Assembly: GCF_030272615.1 (NCBI RefSeq)
Contig: NC_081406.1
Coordinates: 462,114,072-462,178,071 of the forward strand
Origin: Cryptomeria japonica
Taxonomy: Eukaryota; Streptophyta; Pinopsida; Cupressales; Cupressaceae
DNA: 64,000 nucleotides
Direction of reading: 5' to 3'
Part shown: positions 45,072-59,539 of the stretch, one piece after another
Numbering within the stretch: position 1 is the stretch's first letter
Layout of the letters: the number at the start of each line of letters is the position of its first letter
Notes under the pieces: model-generated
Database searches by the model: none
What the model saw: the letters and a program-made list of their open reading frames with translations, nothing else
What the model was told of the DNA's origin: nothing
Translations under genes and position numbers: made by a program

Positions 45072-48000
45072 ATCTCCCCCTAGGCTCTGACTTACTCCCA
45101 GAAGTCATAAGGCTAGATAGAAATCATGCAACACGTATTAGCCCTGAAACTCATTTAACAAATATAAATTGGCACGTATGAATCCTTCCATAAATAAATG
45201 AAACATTATTGCTAAAACCTTTATGAATATCATTACCCATTGGCAAGGTACAACTAAATCCATACACTTCTTAAAATATTCTATGAATTATCCACAATCA
45301 TAGCAGAGAAACAAGAATTTTCTTCCTTTCATTACACCAATTATAGAAAAAAAAAATTAAAAAAAATAACCACAATTACCATACTCATTCTACCAAACAT
45401 GGCAAGAAAACATGCCCTCATGATCAATTTCTTTTACCAATTCATCCTTTTACAAAGCTTTATCCCATAGAACTAGCTTCCAATATCAATTTCTACAACC
45501 AAGTTAACATTTCAATAAATAGGAGCAATGTAAATAACTCAATTGTTTATACTTTCCAGGCATATAAGAAATTTTCCCAATGACTATATCCCATTACATA
45601 GTGACAAGTTAACACCATTCAATCCATGATTACACATAATAACCATCCACATAACTGGATTGCACAACACAAAAGGGCCACATGTGAGCATGTCTAATGC
45701 TCGGTCAAAGATAACATGCATGATCAACATCTCTATGCCTGATCTTAGAACAAATAACATGATCATAAATATCCAACATCTCACTCAAGGGCTTGATGGT
45801 GCTAGAGTACACCATAACGGTGCTACCTTCCATACAAGACCCTCGTGAACATCCCTTGTTGCATAAGGTGTTTAGCCTCCAAGAGATAGTCACCATTCAT
45901 AGGTAGGTAGTGCATCCTAGCTATCTCATAGCCTCACATACCCCCATCCTCAAGGTTGCCTACATCTACTTCGTCGTATACACTCAACCAAGACCATCTC
46001 CTACGTTCTTGGAGAGGAATTCACATTCCAACACCAGACCAACATACGAAAACAACAATCATCTAGCTATCGCAGTACCTCATCATGTGTTGTGGCCTAG
46101 TCACACATCCGCATGGCATGACAATGTGCACCTCGACATCACCCCACATCACGTCATCACATGGCATGGCTCTACCCTAAACCTATCAGTAGGCCGCATA
46201 GCAATGTCCACTACATCCCGCATCGTGTCTCAGCATGGCATGGCAATACTCCAAGCGGAAAAGGCACGCAATGGACGTATCCCACATGGCATTGTACCTC
46301 ACAGAAAAGGGCATGTGCAGGTCACACCCCACATAGCGACATTCCTCTTAGGATTCCCACCATAAGCCAGAGGTATACATGGCTAAGGTCTACCCACAAG
46401 TCTACCAACACTAGTCGATTGGCAGCTCATGTGAAAACTAACATGCCTCTCATGAAGACAAGGCAAATGATGCTCCAATAAAATCCATCATTATGCTCAA
46501 GAACTATCATCAATTATGCTCAAATAAAGGATAGGAATAGGCTGGCACACATGAACCTCGTAAATCGGTTCATCACAAGGGAAAGTATTGAGTACACCTA
46601 TAATACAGTTTCATTATATAACTATTTTTCCTCAAAATAGGGAAGCTAAAGTCGCTTCGCGTCGATATTACTCGTAGGCTATTCCATACTATTCAAGGAA
46701 TGGTGGCTTCTAATACTACCCCTTCACATACTAACTTATCAACAACCCATGGGTTGCCACTGATTAAGGAAACAAATAAGCAACATCACATAAATAGTAT
46801 GGTTTCCCATACTCATAAGCAAACATATCCTCCATGATTGATTACTTCACCATCCCATGGGCACACATAGAAAGCACGGGTTTCTTACAACACACAAGGT
46901 ATAGCACCATTACTGGTTTAGTCACATTTATGGGGGTAATTTTCAATACACTATCATTTACTCAAGATGGGTTTTACCTATGCTTTCCATATGAATCACT
47001 AAATAAAGTTTACTCTAAATACACGTACTGAAATTCTTAATAATTCAAACTTAGACAAGGAAATAATGTCATTCCGATATCTTTGTCAAATTCCACTAAG
47101 CATTTGCATTCACATTACTAACTATACAATTTAATTTTCCAAAGTGAAAAACTTTCCCCTTAAAATTAGAAGCCAAAAGAAAACATACAATTTCATATGC
47201 GTTATAAAAATTCTTCTTAAATCACTACATTCTTAGTAGCATTTCTAAAAATTGTATGATCTTAGGCAAGGAGAAGGGGAAAAAGAGTTTGAAAATTAAA
47301 CTATTTCCTATGAATACATACGATCCACAAGGTCACACTATATGCTCAGATATAAGTCTATCATTTTAGTTGCACGGTTTTCATTTCACTATCTTTTTAG
47401 GAGGATGCCAAAACAACCTAACATGGATTTTCCAATTATTATGGTTGCAATAGAATGTTTTAGTTTTCCAAACAACAGATATCAAAATAGGTAATCTTAT
47501 CGATAATGCAAGACCTCTTGAGAACATTCACTATTCTTAGTTAAAAACAAAGCATATCAAAAATCTGCAACCTATCATTGAAAATTCAAGGTACGGTAAG
47601 AAGATAAGTGAGGAGCTATCAACTAAATAATACACATTTATGCATACACATCAAACAAGCTTTTCATTCATACTTTCTGAACATAATAAGAAAACTACAT
47701 ATATCCAAAACCAAGTTCAATGGAGCATTGCTAAAATAGGTCCTCAATCAATCTGGTTTAAAGGAGCACATAAAACAATCTTTCGTGGAACACATTAAGA
47801 CACTCTCAAAGCTACTATAACATGTTGCCTTTTGATAATTTCTTTTACAACTAAAGCAGTTTCACAAAAACAATTATTCGCATATTCATGCACATTACTT
47901 AAGATAGAATTTAATTATGTTACTCCTACGAGACACATGGAGAATTCTTTAATGTAAACATACAATTTTTTTTAATAACCAATATTAACTTTCACACCAA

Positions 48001-48462
48001 AGCCCTTTTATAATCTAAAAACACATAAGTGTTATAAGCTCACACAAGGGCTCAATAAGTCACAACCTTCTCTCACAAAAGAAGACTCAAATAAAAGACA
48101 ATTACACATATCAAAAACATTTTAAATTTCTAGAGAGAGAGAGGATGAAGGGTCATAATCATTCAATTTACTACATAATAAGCATTCAATATCTACCACA
48201 CTAGTCCTTCAAGCAAACAACACTAAGCTAGATCACAACCTTAAACAAGCACATTTCATACTTTTAGATTCAAGACATCACTAACAAGCCCAAATGGTCT
48301 AGTCAAAAGAGTACAATGAATCAAAAGGAAGGTACATAAGACTCTCTTTCAGAATAAGAGAAATTGTAGACCAAGACCTCAATAAGCATACAAAGCACAT
48401 ATAATCATTCCAAAGCACCCACATCAAGAAGGTGAAAACAAGGTGTGAACACACGCATTACA
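45072..48462 (-). other. Noncoding internal region of LARD E
   Basis: 3391 bp, colinear with 52523-56010. Open frames such as 45910-46365 have no domain and are not conserved as frames in F. A purine tract lies at the left edge. Short repeated words such as CACCCCACATCAC and CATGGCATGG occur near 46140-46250. Confidence 0.75.
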
Positions 48463-51400
48463 TGTAATGCCCCGCCAGGAAACCCCGAAGGGATTAAGCT
48501 AAACATGAGAATAGAGTACAATAATTTTATTTTTAAAAGTTAAACACATCATTAAGATACATCGAGATATCAAAGTATAGATTACATAGCGGAAGACATA
48601 AACTAACTCCTAAAAGGGTTTCCCAACGTGATTACTTAATTCCACATTTCACTTAACTCACACTAATTAATCCAATAAGTTGATTATCTTATAACGAGAT
48701 ATTTCTTAAACAAGGATAATTTCTTTCAAAAGATGAAAATATAAATCACAAGATAAGGTTCATCCATTAAGATTTATTACTACCTTTCGTTCATGCTTTT
48801 CATTAAAATTTAAGTCATACATCTAATTTATTAACACACTTGAATTTCATCATAAACTAATGAGATCTTTCCATGCATATTTAATTTCCTTAACAATAAT
48901 TGAATGCATTCTATTGCTCTAATCTACAATCTTCCATGATCCCATTTCAGTAATTAAAAGATGACTACATACATGCATTTAAGATTAATTTCTTCTAATC
49001 CACTTTACATTCTATCAAAATGTCATCCATACATGCTAACACTAAACATGAAACATAAGAACAAAATCATCACATAACACCAAGATGATCTTGGAGTTCA
49101 CCCAAAGGGCTACATCTCCAGGTCTGCTCAACTGCAAGACCCCTCTGATAATTAATAAAGTTAAGAATACATGAGGTTCTCATTATCAATCCTACCATCA
49201 AGGTGAAACATAACCAATATACAAATGACCACATCGGTCAATAAATACATAATTGATCCCTGAATAGGAAAGGATCCAACTGAACATGATCAAAGCAAAT
49301 ATAAAGGTCGACTAGAGCATCCATAAAGCTGAGTCATCGCAACCCAAGGTCTGGCATGAAATCGGGTTCTCACAAGGGCATAAGCAACAGGACGACTCCA
49401 CCAAAGGTGCTCCTATCAAGACAACACGACAACACACTTGCAAACATAGGGACAAGTGTCATCACACAACTTGGTATGGTTACCATGGCAAGTCTTCATA
49501 GGTTTCGACCCCATACACTGGGTTACCCTGGCAACTTAATCCGAACCCCCAGCCCATCCAAGCTTCATGTGGACCCACACATCCTTTCGTGAAGACAAGG
49601 ATGATGGTTTGCCATTTCAGGCCTTCTCACAGCATGACAAGTCTGTGTTAGCACTCATCCTATGTATGAGGCACAATTATCTTACTTAGAGATTCATTAA
49701 CAACACTCTAATATACTATAAGGTTATCACTTATTAGACTCACTTTCGATGGGTTACCTAGCAGCCACTCTGGGCGCGGCCCCCAGTCGAAAGCCACTTT
49801 CCCATACGACACCAGACTATACTCAAACAAACTCAATAAACCAAGGAACACACATGGTCAAGTAAACAGAGTTCAAAATGGAAGGAACAACCATTTGATC
49901 AAACACGACTTCATATGAGGTACACTAACTGACAGTACTCTAACTAGAGACCTGGCCAACTATGGTCAATCACAAATCATCATTCAACACCCGCATAAAG
50001 GAAATGACCAATTACGACACCACCACAAAGCAACAATCAAACTCAAGACCGAGGGCTGAAACAGGTACCCCAAATCACTCCATACAACAAGGTCCTATCA
50101 AACAAAGCACGACTTGCCATTACTTAAAGTGAATACATAAATTAAACTTGCATAGGCAACAATTGATAAATACAATCTTTTCCCATATTGATTTAACCAT
50201 TAAATGTCGATCAAGTTTTCTAAATGATCTAAGTTAGATTGCAGTTATCTACCTCATCTAGGTACAATTTGATTATTGGTTTTCTAACTCCCTAAGGTTC
50301 ATTAGCATCGACATACATAAATGCATCGTTATGAGTTCTTAAACCAAGTTCACATGAATATAATTAAATAATCATTAACCAACTAAATAAGATATTTATT
50401 CTTCAAATAAAACATCGTTCTCATACAGACTCAAAAACAATCTCTCCAATTTTGTCTTTTCCAAGCCCAGTTACACTATACGAATCAAGGAAAAATAAAC
50501 ATATAAGGAATCCAAATAAAGATAGTCCATTCCTACTTAACAATTATTTCCTTGTGCATATATAGAAAATTACCAAACTTAAATATTAATTACTATATAA
50601 ATTTTTTAATCCGCAATTAAAAAAATATATATACAATTAATAATAACAAAATAACAAATTAAGTATCTAATTAGTAAAATATGCATTAATAATAAAATAC
50701 AATTTGAAAATTAATTATAGTATGTTTCCACTTATACAATTAATTAATTACAAATAATCATAATTTATTAATTAAATGCCATATTAAAACTTAATTAAAA
50801 TGTACATTTAATAATATTAAATAATTATTATATTTTTTTTTTTTAAATAATTTTAGAAACAACAATATAATGGGGAGTGGTGAAAGGGTAGCTAGGCCCA
50901 CCTCCCTTTAATGGGGGTTGGGCGGTCGTACCCTAGCCACGGGCGGTGCCACCGCGGTGGATGCAGGTCCCGCGGCGCCCCTGCGGCCACCGCAGGAGTC
51001 GCAACTAGTTGCGGCCGCTACTAGTCGCAGACCCGCGCAGGGGGGAGGAGGCGACGGGTTGAGTCTCTGCTCCCTGTCCCTCCAATCCCAGTGAATTACA
51101 TTTGATTTTATTTTTGTTTCAAACAATTAAAACTTTGATTTTGAAATAAAAATCGATTTTGCTATGAAATATATTTTTGTTTTATATTTTTGTTTTCTAA
51201 AAACAACAACCCCCATTTTTGTTTTAAACAGTCTCATATAGAGACTTAAAATATAAAAAATTTAGAATGATAGAGGTTTTCAAAATTAGAGAAATTTGTT
51301 GAATATCCCTCCAAAATATACAATTTTGGGTAAAAATAAATCTCATTTCTCAAACAAGATACAAGCAATCAGCCAATCTTAACTAATTTCCACTATAAAT

Positions 51401-52522
51401 CTTAATCTTGAGGCAATCAATGGAGAATTTGAAACCAAAATTGCATGAAGAACATTCAAGCCCTTTTTTTTTTTTAAACCAATAACCAAATTGATAAACA
51501 AATTCCTACCTCAATAAGCATTCCTGGAAAGGATCTGATGGAGAGCCCCAACCTGCAGCTCAAGAAATTCTTCTCCTTCCAAAATCCTTAAATTTTCCAT
51601 CCAAAATATTTTCCAAAAAAAAAAATCAATCTCCTATATTTTTCCAAAAATCTAGGTTAAATGGGAAAGGTTTGACCAAAATTTTATTTTTTGGAATTAA
51701 AATATTTTATTTAAAATAATTCCTCAAAATCATTTTTTTAAACTTTATCAATAATTAAACTTGTTTTTCAATTTAAAATTGATTTTTCCAAATAACTGAA
51801 TTTAACCTTTCTATTTCCAAAATGCCAACAAGATAAAATTAATTCTATTTTAATTAAATTTAAATCTTTCTTTTCCAACATCATAAACATAATAATTTGA
51901 CATTAAAAACAACCATTTAATTGAACTTGCTACCAACCTGAATTGAGCAATCCAATTAACGATTAATCACATGAAAATGGAGCCTATTTAATTTAGTCCC
52001 CGAATATACTTATGGGTAAACACACATTAAAACAATTAAAGATTAAGGATTAATTACTCGATTTAACTACACACACAAAACAGGCAACCCAAGAAAGTCA
52101 AATGAATAGACGACCCACAACCCCAACCAAAGGGAATACCGACAATGACTGATGATGCTCACTTGAGCATGACTTTGCTCAAACGAGGGTCTTACGACCA
52201 CCTAATCCAAGTTCTAAGGACCAAAGATGTAGATTCAAACCTGTGAATCCAGGTGAAGACGAACCTCGCACCCACATGACACTGTACCTGGAATCTCTTG
52301 CAACCAAGAGTCATACATGCATACATATATAAACTTAATGAAAGCATTAGCCCTAGATAATAACACAAAATAGGAGAATTAATTAACTTGCTTACAAACT
52401 GGTGCGAAAACCACATTAACAGATATGCACTAAATCAAAACATCTGACTATAATCACTATATTATGATAAACTAACCAAGGTCAAACCAAGATTAGGAAT
52501 TGATTAGGGCAAGGGTACTACA
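48463..52522 (-). repeat. F 3' LTR, complete (4.06 kb)
   Basis: Starts TGTAATGCCCCGCC, ends GGGTACTACA. Carries a GC-rich island at 50875-51085. The long TE-like AT-rich stretches on both sides contain no genes. Confidence 0.88.
50875..51085. repeat. GC-rich island in F LTR
   Basis: The most CpG-rich of the three islands, with CCACCGCGGTGG, GCGGCCACCGC and CTAGTTGCGGCCGC words, several of them self-complementary. Homologous to the islands in E and G but with different detailed sequence. Confidence 0.8.
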
Positions 52523-55500
52523 TTCTCCCCCCTAGGTTCCGACTTACTCCTGGAAGTCGTAAGGCTAAATGGAGAACATGTTGCACGCATCAGCCCTGAA
52601 ACTCATTCAACAAATATTAAATTGCACATGGGAATCTTTCCATAAATAAATGAAATGTTATTGCTAATTCCTATACGAATTCCATTATCCATTGGCAAGA
52701 TACATCTAAATACATACATTTCTTATAATATTCTAGGAATTATCCACAATCATAGCAGAGAAACAAGAATTTTCTCCCTTTCATTACACCAAGTTAATGC
52801 TTTACAAAGAGGTAAACAACAATTACCATACTCATTTACCAAATATGACAAGAAAACATGCCATCGTGATCAATTTCTTTTACCAATACATATTTTTCAT
52901 AAAAATTTATCGCATAGAACTAGCTTCAAAATTTTAATTTCTACAACCAAGTTAACTTTCATGAATAAGAGCAACGTAAATAACTCAATTGTTTACACTT
53001 GCCAGGCATAAGAAAACCTTTCCAAAGACTATGTCCCATAACATAATGACAAGTTAATACAATTTACTCGATGATACACATAATAACCATCCACTTAACT
53101 GAAATGCACAACTCAAAAGGCCTCATGTGAGCATGTCTAATGCTTGGTCAAAGATAACATGCACGATCAACATCTCTATGCCTGATCTCAAAACAACAAT
53201 ATGATCATAAATATCCAATATCTCACTCAAAGGCTTGATGGTGCTAGGGCACACCATTGCGGTGCTACCTTCCATACAAGACCCTTGTGAATATCCCTTG
53301 TTGAACAAGGTGGTTAGCCTCCAAGAGATAGTCACCACACATAGGAAGGTAGTGGATCCTAGCTGCATCATAGCCTCACATACCCCCATCCTCAAGGTTC
53401 CTTACATCTACTTCCTCGTACACACTCTACCAAGATTGTCTCATACATCCTTGGAGAGGAATTTCACATTTCAACACAAGACCAACATATGAAAACAATA
53501 AGGATAAATCAGTTTAGCCACCAAAGTAAAGATGAATAAAGATAATAAATCATCAATTCCAATAGTAAGGCAAGAAAATAATCCAAAATTTGCAACACCA
53601 AATCAAGAATGTAAAATATCACAAGATCATGGCTAAACCTTCAAAGTCAATGTAAAATAAATTGCTGGTCCCCAAAGAAATATAAAGAATATAACAACTG
53701 CACATAACATCACTATGTGACTAGCATCTAGCCACCAATGAGGAAGGGAGGAACAATCATCTAGCCATCATAGCAGCTCATCATGTGCTGCGACATAGTC
53801 ACACTACCCACATGGCATGGTGGTGTGCACCTCGACATCACCCCACATCACATCGTCACGCAGAATGGCAATACCCCAAGTGGAGAAGACACGCAATGGA
53901 CATATCCCGCATGGTAGTGTACCTCATGGAAACAAGCACGCGCAGGTCACGTCCCACAGAGCGACGTATCTATAAGGATACTCGCCATAAGCCAGAGGTA
54001 TACATGACTAAGGTCCACCCACATGTCCACCAACACCTACTAATTGATAGCCCATGTGGATAAACCTACCTTTCATGAAGACAAGGCAAAGGATCCTCCA
54101 AAATACACCATCACTATGCTCAAGAATCACCATCAATATGCTCAAATAAAGGAGAGGAATAGGCTGTCACACATAAACCTATAAATAGATTCATCAAAAT
54201 GGAAATTATTGAGTACACCTTTAATAAAATTTTAAAGTATAACTATATCATTCCTTGAAATAGAGAATCTAAAGTCGCTTCGCGCCGACATTGCTCGTAC
54301 GTCGATCCATACTATTCAAGGAATGGTGACTTCGAATACTACCCCTTAACATACTAAATTACCCACAACCCGAGGTTTGGTACTCAGTAGGGAAACAAAT
54401 AAGCAACATCACATAAATAGTATGGTTTCCCATACTCATAAGCAACATATCCTCCATGGTTGATTACTTCACCAACCCATGGCACATATAATAAGCACTA
54501 GTTTCTTACAATACACACGAATATACTAGTACTGGTTTAGTCACATCTACGGGGAGTACTTTCCAGTACACTATCATCTACTCAAGGGAGATTTAAATTA
54601 TGCTTTCCACATGAATAACTAAATCAAGTTTACTCTAGATACAAGTACTGAAATTATTAACAATTCACAATTACATAAGAAAATAACATCATTCCTATAT
54701 CTTTCTCAAATTTCACTAAGCATTCGAATTCACATTACTAACTATGCAATTTTTCTTTTTAAATAAATGCATTCTTAGTAGAATTTCTAAAAATCTAATG
54801 ATTTAGGCAAAGAGAAGGGAAAGAAAGTTTGATAACCAAACTATTTCCTACATGGACACAAGATCAACAAAATCACACTACATGCTAAAATTTCTCACTA
54901 TAAGCCTATCATTTCAACTGCACGGTTTTCATGTCGCTACCATTTTAGAAGGATGCCAAACAATCTAACATGACGTTTCCAATTATTATGGTTGCAACAG
55001 AATGTTTTAGTTTTCCAAACAACAGAGATCAAAATAGGTAGTATTTTTGATACTACCAGACCTCTTGAGAACACCCACTACTTTAATACAATACAAACAC
55101 ATATCATAATTTGTAACCTATCATTGAAAATCAAATTACGATCAAAAGGAAAGCAAGGAGCTATCACCAAAATAATACATATTAATGCATGCACATCAGA
55201 CAACCTTTTCATTCGCACTTTCTAAACATAATAAGGTAATTACATATACCCAAAAGCAAGTTCAATGGAGCATTGCTAAAATAAATCCTCAATCAAACTG
55301 GTTTAATGAAACACATAAAATATTCTTTCATGGAATACATTAATACACTCTCGAAGCTACTATAACATGTTCCCTTTAATACTTCTTTTTACAAACTAAG
55401 TAGTTTCACATAACAACTATTCACATATTAGTGCACATTACTTAAGATAGAATTTTTTTATGTTACTCCTACAAAACACATGGAGAATTCTTAATGTAAA

Positions 55501-56145
55501 CATACAATTTTCTCCCAATAACCAAAATGAACTTTCAAACCCATAGCCCCTTTTTATTATCTAAAACCACATAAGCGTCATAAGGCTCACACAAGGGTTC
55601 AAGAAGTCACACCTTTCTCTTGCAAAAAGAAACCTCATATAAGAGATAATTACACATATCCCAAACATTTTAATTTCTAGAGAGAGAGAGGAATGGTCAT
55701 AATCATTCAATTTTCTACAAAATAAGCATTCAGTATTTGCCATACTAGTCCTTCAAGTGGACAACACTAAGCTAGGTCATAATCTTAAACAAGCACAATT
55801 AACACTTTTAGATTCAAGACAAGCACAAACCAACGCAAATGGATTAGTCCAAAGAGTACAACACTCAATAAGAAAGGTACATACGTTTCTCCTTCAGAAT
55901 ATGAGTAATCGTAGACCAAGATATCAATAAGCAACAAAGAACATATAATCACTCCAAAGCACCAACATCAAGAAGGTGAAAACAAGGTGTGAACACATGC
56001 TTTACACACAAGTTAAGGTTTGCTCAATCACTCACATACAAAGAGGAGGACAAGCATGCACATAAGGTCGATACACCTCACACCAACTAAGGGCACACAC
56101 GACACTAGAGATCCCAGTGTTTGCAACATGGGCTCTGATACCAAA
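52523..56145 (-). other. Noncoding internal region of LARD F
   Basis: 3623 bp colinear with E's internal region. The largest open frame (52655-53011, 118 codons) has no domain and is not kept in E. Contains a segment of about 260 bp (roughly 53495-53750) that E lacks. Confidence 0.78.
56132..56143 (-). other. Primer-binding site of F (initiator tRNA-Met)
   Basis: TGGTATCAGAGC on the minus strand, two bases inside the 5' LTR. Perfect match to the plant initiator tRNA-Met site. Confidence 0.92.
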
Positions 56146-57267
56146 TGTAATTCCCCGCCAGGAAACCCAGAAGGGATTAAGCTAAACACGAGAATAGAGT
56201 GCAATATTTTTTTTTTTTAAAGTTAAACACAACATTAAGATACATCGAGATATCAAAGTACAAATTACATAGTGGAAGACATCAACTAACTCCTAAAAGG
56301 GTTTCCCAATGTGATTACTCAATTCCACATTTCACTTAACTCACACTAATTAATCCAATAAGTTGATTATCTTATAACGAGATATTTCTTAAACAAGGAT
56401 AATTTCTTTCAAAAGATGAAAATATAAATCACAAGATAAGGTTCATCCATTAAGATTTATTCATACCTTTCGTTCATGCTTTTCATTAAAATTTAAGTCA
56501 TACATCTAATTTATTAACACACTTGAATTTCATCATAAACTAATGAGATCTTTCCATGCATACTTAATTTCCTTAACAATAATTGAATGCATTCTATTGC
56601 TCTAATCTACAATCTTCCATGATCCCATTTCAGCAATTAAAAGACGACTGCATACATGCATTTAAGATTAATTTCTTCTAATCCACTTTACATTCTATCA
56701 AAATGCCAACCATACATGCTAACACTAAACATGAAACATAAGAACAAAATCATCACATAACACCAAGATGATCTCGGAGTTCACCCCTAAAGGGCTACAT
56801 CTCCGGGTCTGCTCAGCTGCAAGACCCCTCTGATAATTAATAAAGTTAAGAATACATGAGGTTCTCATTATTTACAATCCTGCCATCAAGGCGAAACATA
56901 ACCAATATACAAATGACCACATTGGTCATTAAATACATAATTGATCCCTGAATAGGAAAGGATCCAACTGAACATGATCGAAGCAAATACAAAGGTCCAC
57001 TAGAGCATCCACAAAATTGAGTCATTGTAACCCAAGGTTTGGCATGAAATCAGGTTCTCACAAGGGCATAAGCAATAGGACGACTCCACCAAAGGTTCTC
57101 CTATCAAGACAACATGACAACACACTAGCAAACATAGGGACAAGTGTCATCACACAACTTGGTATGGTTAACTTGGCATGTCTTCATAGGTTCCAGCCCC
57201 ATACACTGGGTTACCCTGGCAACCTAATCCAAACCCCCGGCCCATCCAAGCCTCATGTGGACCCACA
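56146..57267 (-). repeat. F 5' LTR, partial
   Basis: Matches 48463-49577. Breaks at GGACCCACA, directly followed by the TGTAATGCC start of G's LTR. The rest of this LTR, if F is split by G, lies beyond the window. Confidence 0.85.
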
Positions 57268-57568
57268 TGTAATGCCCCACCAAGAAACCTCGAAGGGATA
57301 AAGTTAAAACACTCAAATGGAGTGTAAATATTTTTTTTTTAGAAACTTTAATAAGCAACATTAAGATGCATTGGAGTTACCTAATGCTTAGATAACGCAT
57401 CGGAAAACTAAACGAACCTATGGAGTTTCCCAACGTGATTACGTAACCTAACACCTAACTCAACTTGCCACATCTGATCCAATTAAACAGGATATCTTAA
57501 TTACATGTTATTACTTGAAACATGTATATACTTTGTTTAGTGAGTAATCATTATAGAAATTAGGAAGC

Positions 57569-58130
57569 GTTCATCTATTATGGTTGAAGATGAGGCTAAC
57601 ATGAGGAATTTTACCCATAGAAGTTAAAACATAGATCACATGCAAATTCATCCCTTAAGGTTAAAATATGGTTAACTTGACGAGTCCATCCATTTTAGTT
57701 ACAATATAGCTAATAAAATGAAGTTCGTTTATTAAGGCTAAAATGTACATAACCAAATGGGTTCATCCATTATAGTTAAAATATAGTTAATAAGGTGAAG
57801 TTCATTTATTTAGATTGAAATGTAAATAACCAATGAGTTCATCCATTATAGTTAAAGTGTAGGTATTAGGATGAAGTTCATTTACTAAGGTTATAATGTG
57901 GATAATCCAATTGAGTTCATCCAATTATAGTTAAAATGAAGCTAATTTGATGAAGTTCATTTATTTAGAATAAAACGTAAATAACTAAATGAATTCATCC
58001 AATTTAGTTCAAATATAGCTATTATGATGATGTTCATTTATTGAGATTAAAATGTAGGTAACTAAATGAAGTTTATCCACTAGAATTACAATTTAGGTAA
58101 TATGACAAGTTCATCCAATAATTGTTATCC
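57569..58130. repeat. 38-39-bp minisatellite in G LTR
   Basis: About 14 units of GTTCATCCATTATAGTTAAA- and GTTCATTTATTTAGATT-type sequence. GTTCAT landmarks fall at 57569, 57645, 57683, 57724, 57762, 57800, 57837, 57876, 57915, 57955, 57993, 58032, 58071 and 58109, most 37-41 bp apart. Two unit types alternate, giving a dimer of about 77 bp. F's LTR has a single unit at the same place (near 48763). Confidence 0.9.
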
Positions 58131-59539
58131 ATTCATTTCGTTCAAATTTTTCCTTAACCATATACCATGCATCTAATTTCATTACATGCTTTATTTTCAT
58201 CATAACCTAGTAAGTTCTTTCCATGCTTACTTATTTTCATTAACATTAACAAAACACTTCCCATGATCATATCTTTGATCTTTTATGACCCTAATTACTG
58301 CATTTAACAAGATGACTATATACATGCATTCCAAACATTATCTTCATCTAATCCCCATTACACACTTAACATAATGCATCCATACATGCCAACACTAACT
58401 ATGAAACATGAGAGACAAAAGCATCACATAACACATAAATGATCTCGGAGTTCACCCCTAGAGGGCTACATCTTCGGGTCTGCTCAACTGCAAGACCCCT
58501 CTGGCAATTAATTAAGTTAAGATTACATAAGGTTCATGTCATTTACATTTCTGCCATTTAGGTGAACACAACCAATATACAAACGACCACTTTGGTCAAT
58601 AAATACATAAATGATCCCTACATAGAAATAGATCCAACTGAACATATTAAAAGCCAATACAAAGGTCTCTTGTATGATGGTACCCTAACTAGGGACTCGA
58701 CCCACTATGGCCAACCATAAACCAACCAAATGATAGGGTCCAAACAAGCATATCAAGGCTTGTCATTACTTTAAACCAAAGCGAATACAAAAATTTAACT
58801 TTCATAGGCAATAACCGGAAATAGACATTCTTGTTTCCTACTGGTTTAAACAGTAAAAGTTGATCAAGTTTTCTAAACGATCTAAGTTTTCCAAATACAT
58901 TAATAGAAAATCACAATTACAAAGGGGAATACAATGCCACAGTTGCAATATTACCATTTGTCTAATTCTCATTACAGAGAGAAGGTATATTTAAACCATT
59001 TATTTCACCAATGATAACAACAATATCTTACCAATTCTCAAATCGACACATCGTTCAATTTCCAATAAATCCAATAGCATATCATTTAAGTCTACAAGAT
59101 ATCTAATGATAAATATTTATTTTATTTATTTTCTAAAATTCCTAGGTCTCCTAGCATAGTCAAATCCATTAATACTATATCCTTGAATAACATATTATGT
59201 AGAAATTAAAAAGATATATTTTATTCCAAGCAATTTACCAATTAAAATATTATCTGGAGGAATTAAAATATAACAATTTTAAATCTAATAATGCATGATT
59301 TCAAATTAAGTATTATTTAATATATGTATATTAATCTCATTAATACAATATATATTAATAATAATTTAATGTTACACAAATAAATATTAATTAATATATA
59401 AATGTTAATCTTTATCATTAACATATATATATTAATAATATTTAACTATTAATTAAAAACTCTATAAAAAAACAAGAAAACCTAAAATTTAATATACACC
59501 TCTTTTTTTTTTAAACTAAAAAACAATATTAAAAAAATA

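Larger units (their letters stand above)
42940..48462 (-). mobile_element. Element E: LARD-like element, truncated at its 3' LTR
   Basis: LTR part 42940-45071 matches 50870-52522 of element F's LTR and ends CACTACA. Next to it is a purine tract in the element's sense (plus strand ATCTCCCCCTAGG, 45072-45084). The internal region 45072-48462 matches F's internal region 52523-about 56010 throughout. It lacks the last ~135 bp that would carry the primer-binding site, where F's LTR begins instead. The far end of the LTR is missing at the junction with the telomere-like array. No protein domain occurs anywhere in the internal region, which together with the very long LTR defines a large retrotransposon derivative. 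Confidence 0.8.
48463..57267 (-). mobile_element. Element F: LARD-like element, 5' LTR interrupted by G
   Basis: 3' LTR 48463-52522 (4060 bp, TGTAATGCC to GGTACTACA). Internal region 52523-56145 (3623 bp, no protein domain). 5' LTR begins at 56146 and is cut at 57267, where another LTR of the family starts. Primer site GCTCTGATACCA (plus 56132-56143) reads TGGTATCAGAGC in the element's sense. A purine tract lies inside the 3' LTR (plus TTCTCCCCCCTAGG). The first 1.1 kb of both LTRs are very close by eye. The dimensions (LTR about 4 kb, internal about 3.6 kb, noncoding) match LARDs. Its left edge sits inside E's internal region, which suggests insertion there. Confidence 0.85.

Noticed and set aside
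45910-46481. 151- and 106-codon frames in LARD E
   Set aside because: Overlapping frames with no domain. The homologous part of F does not keep either frame, so they are chance.
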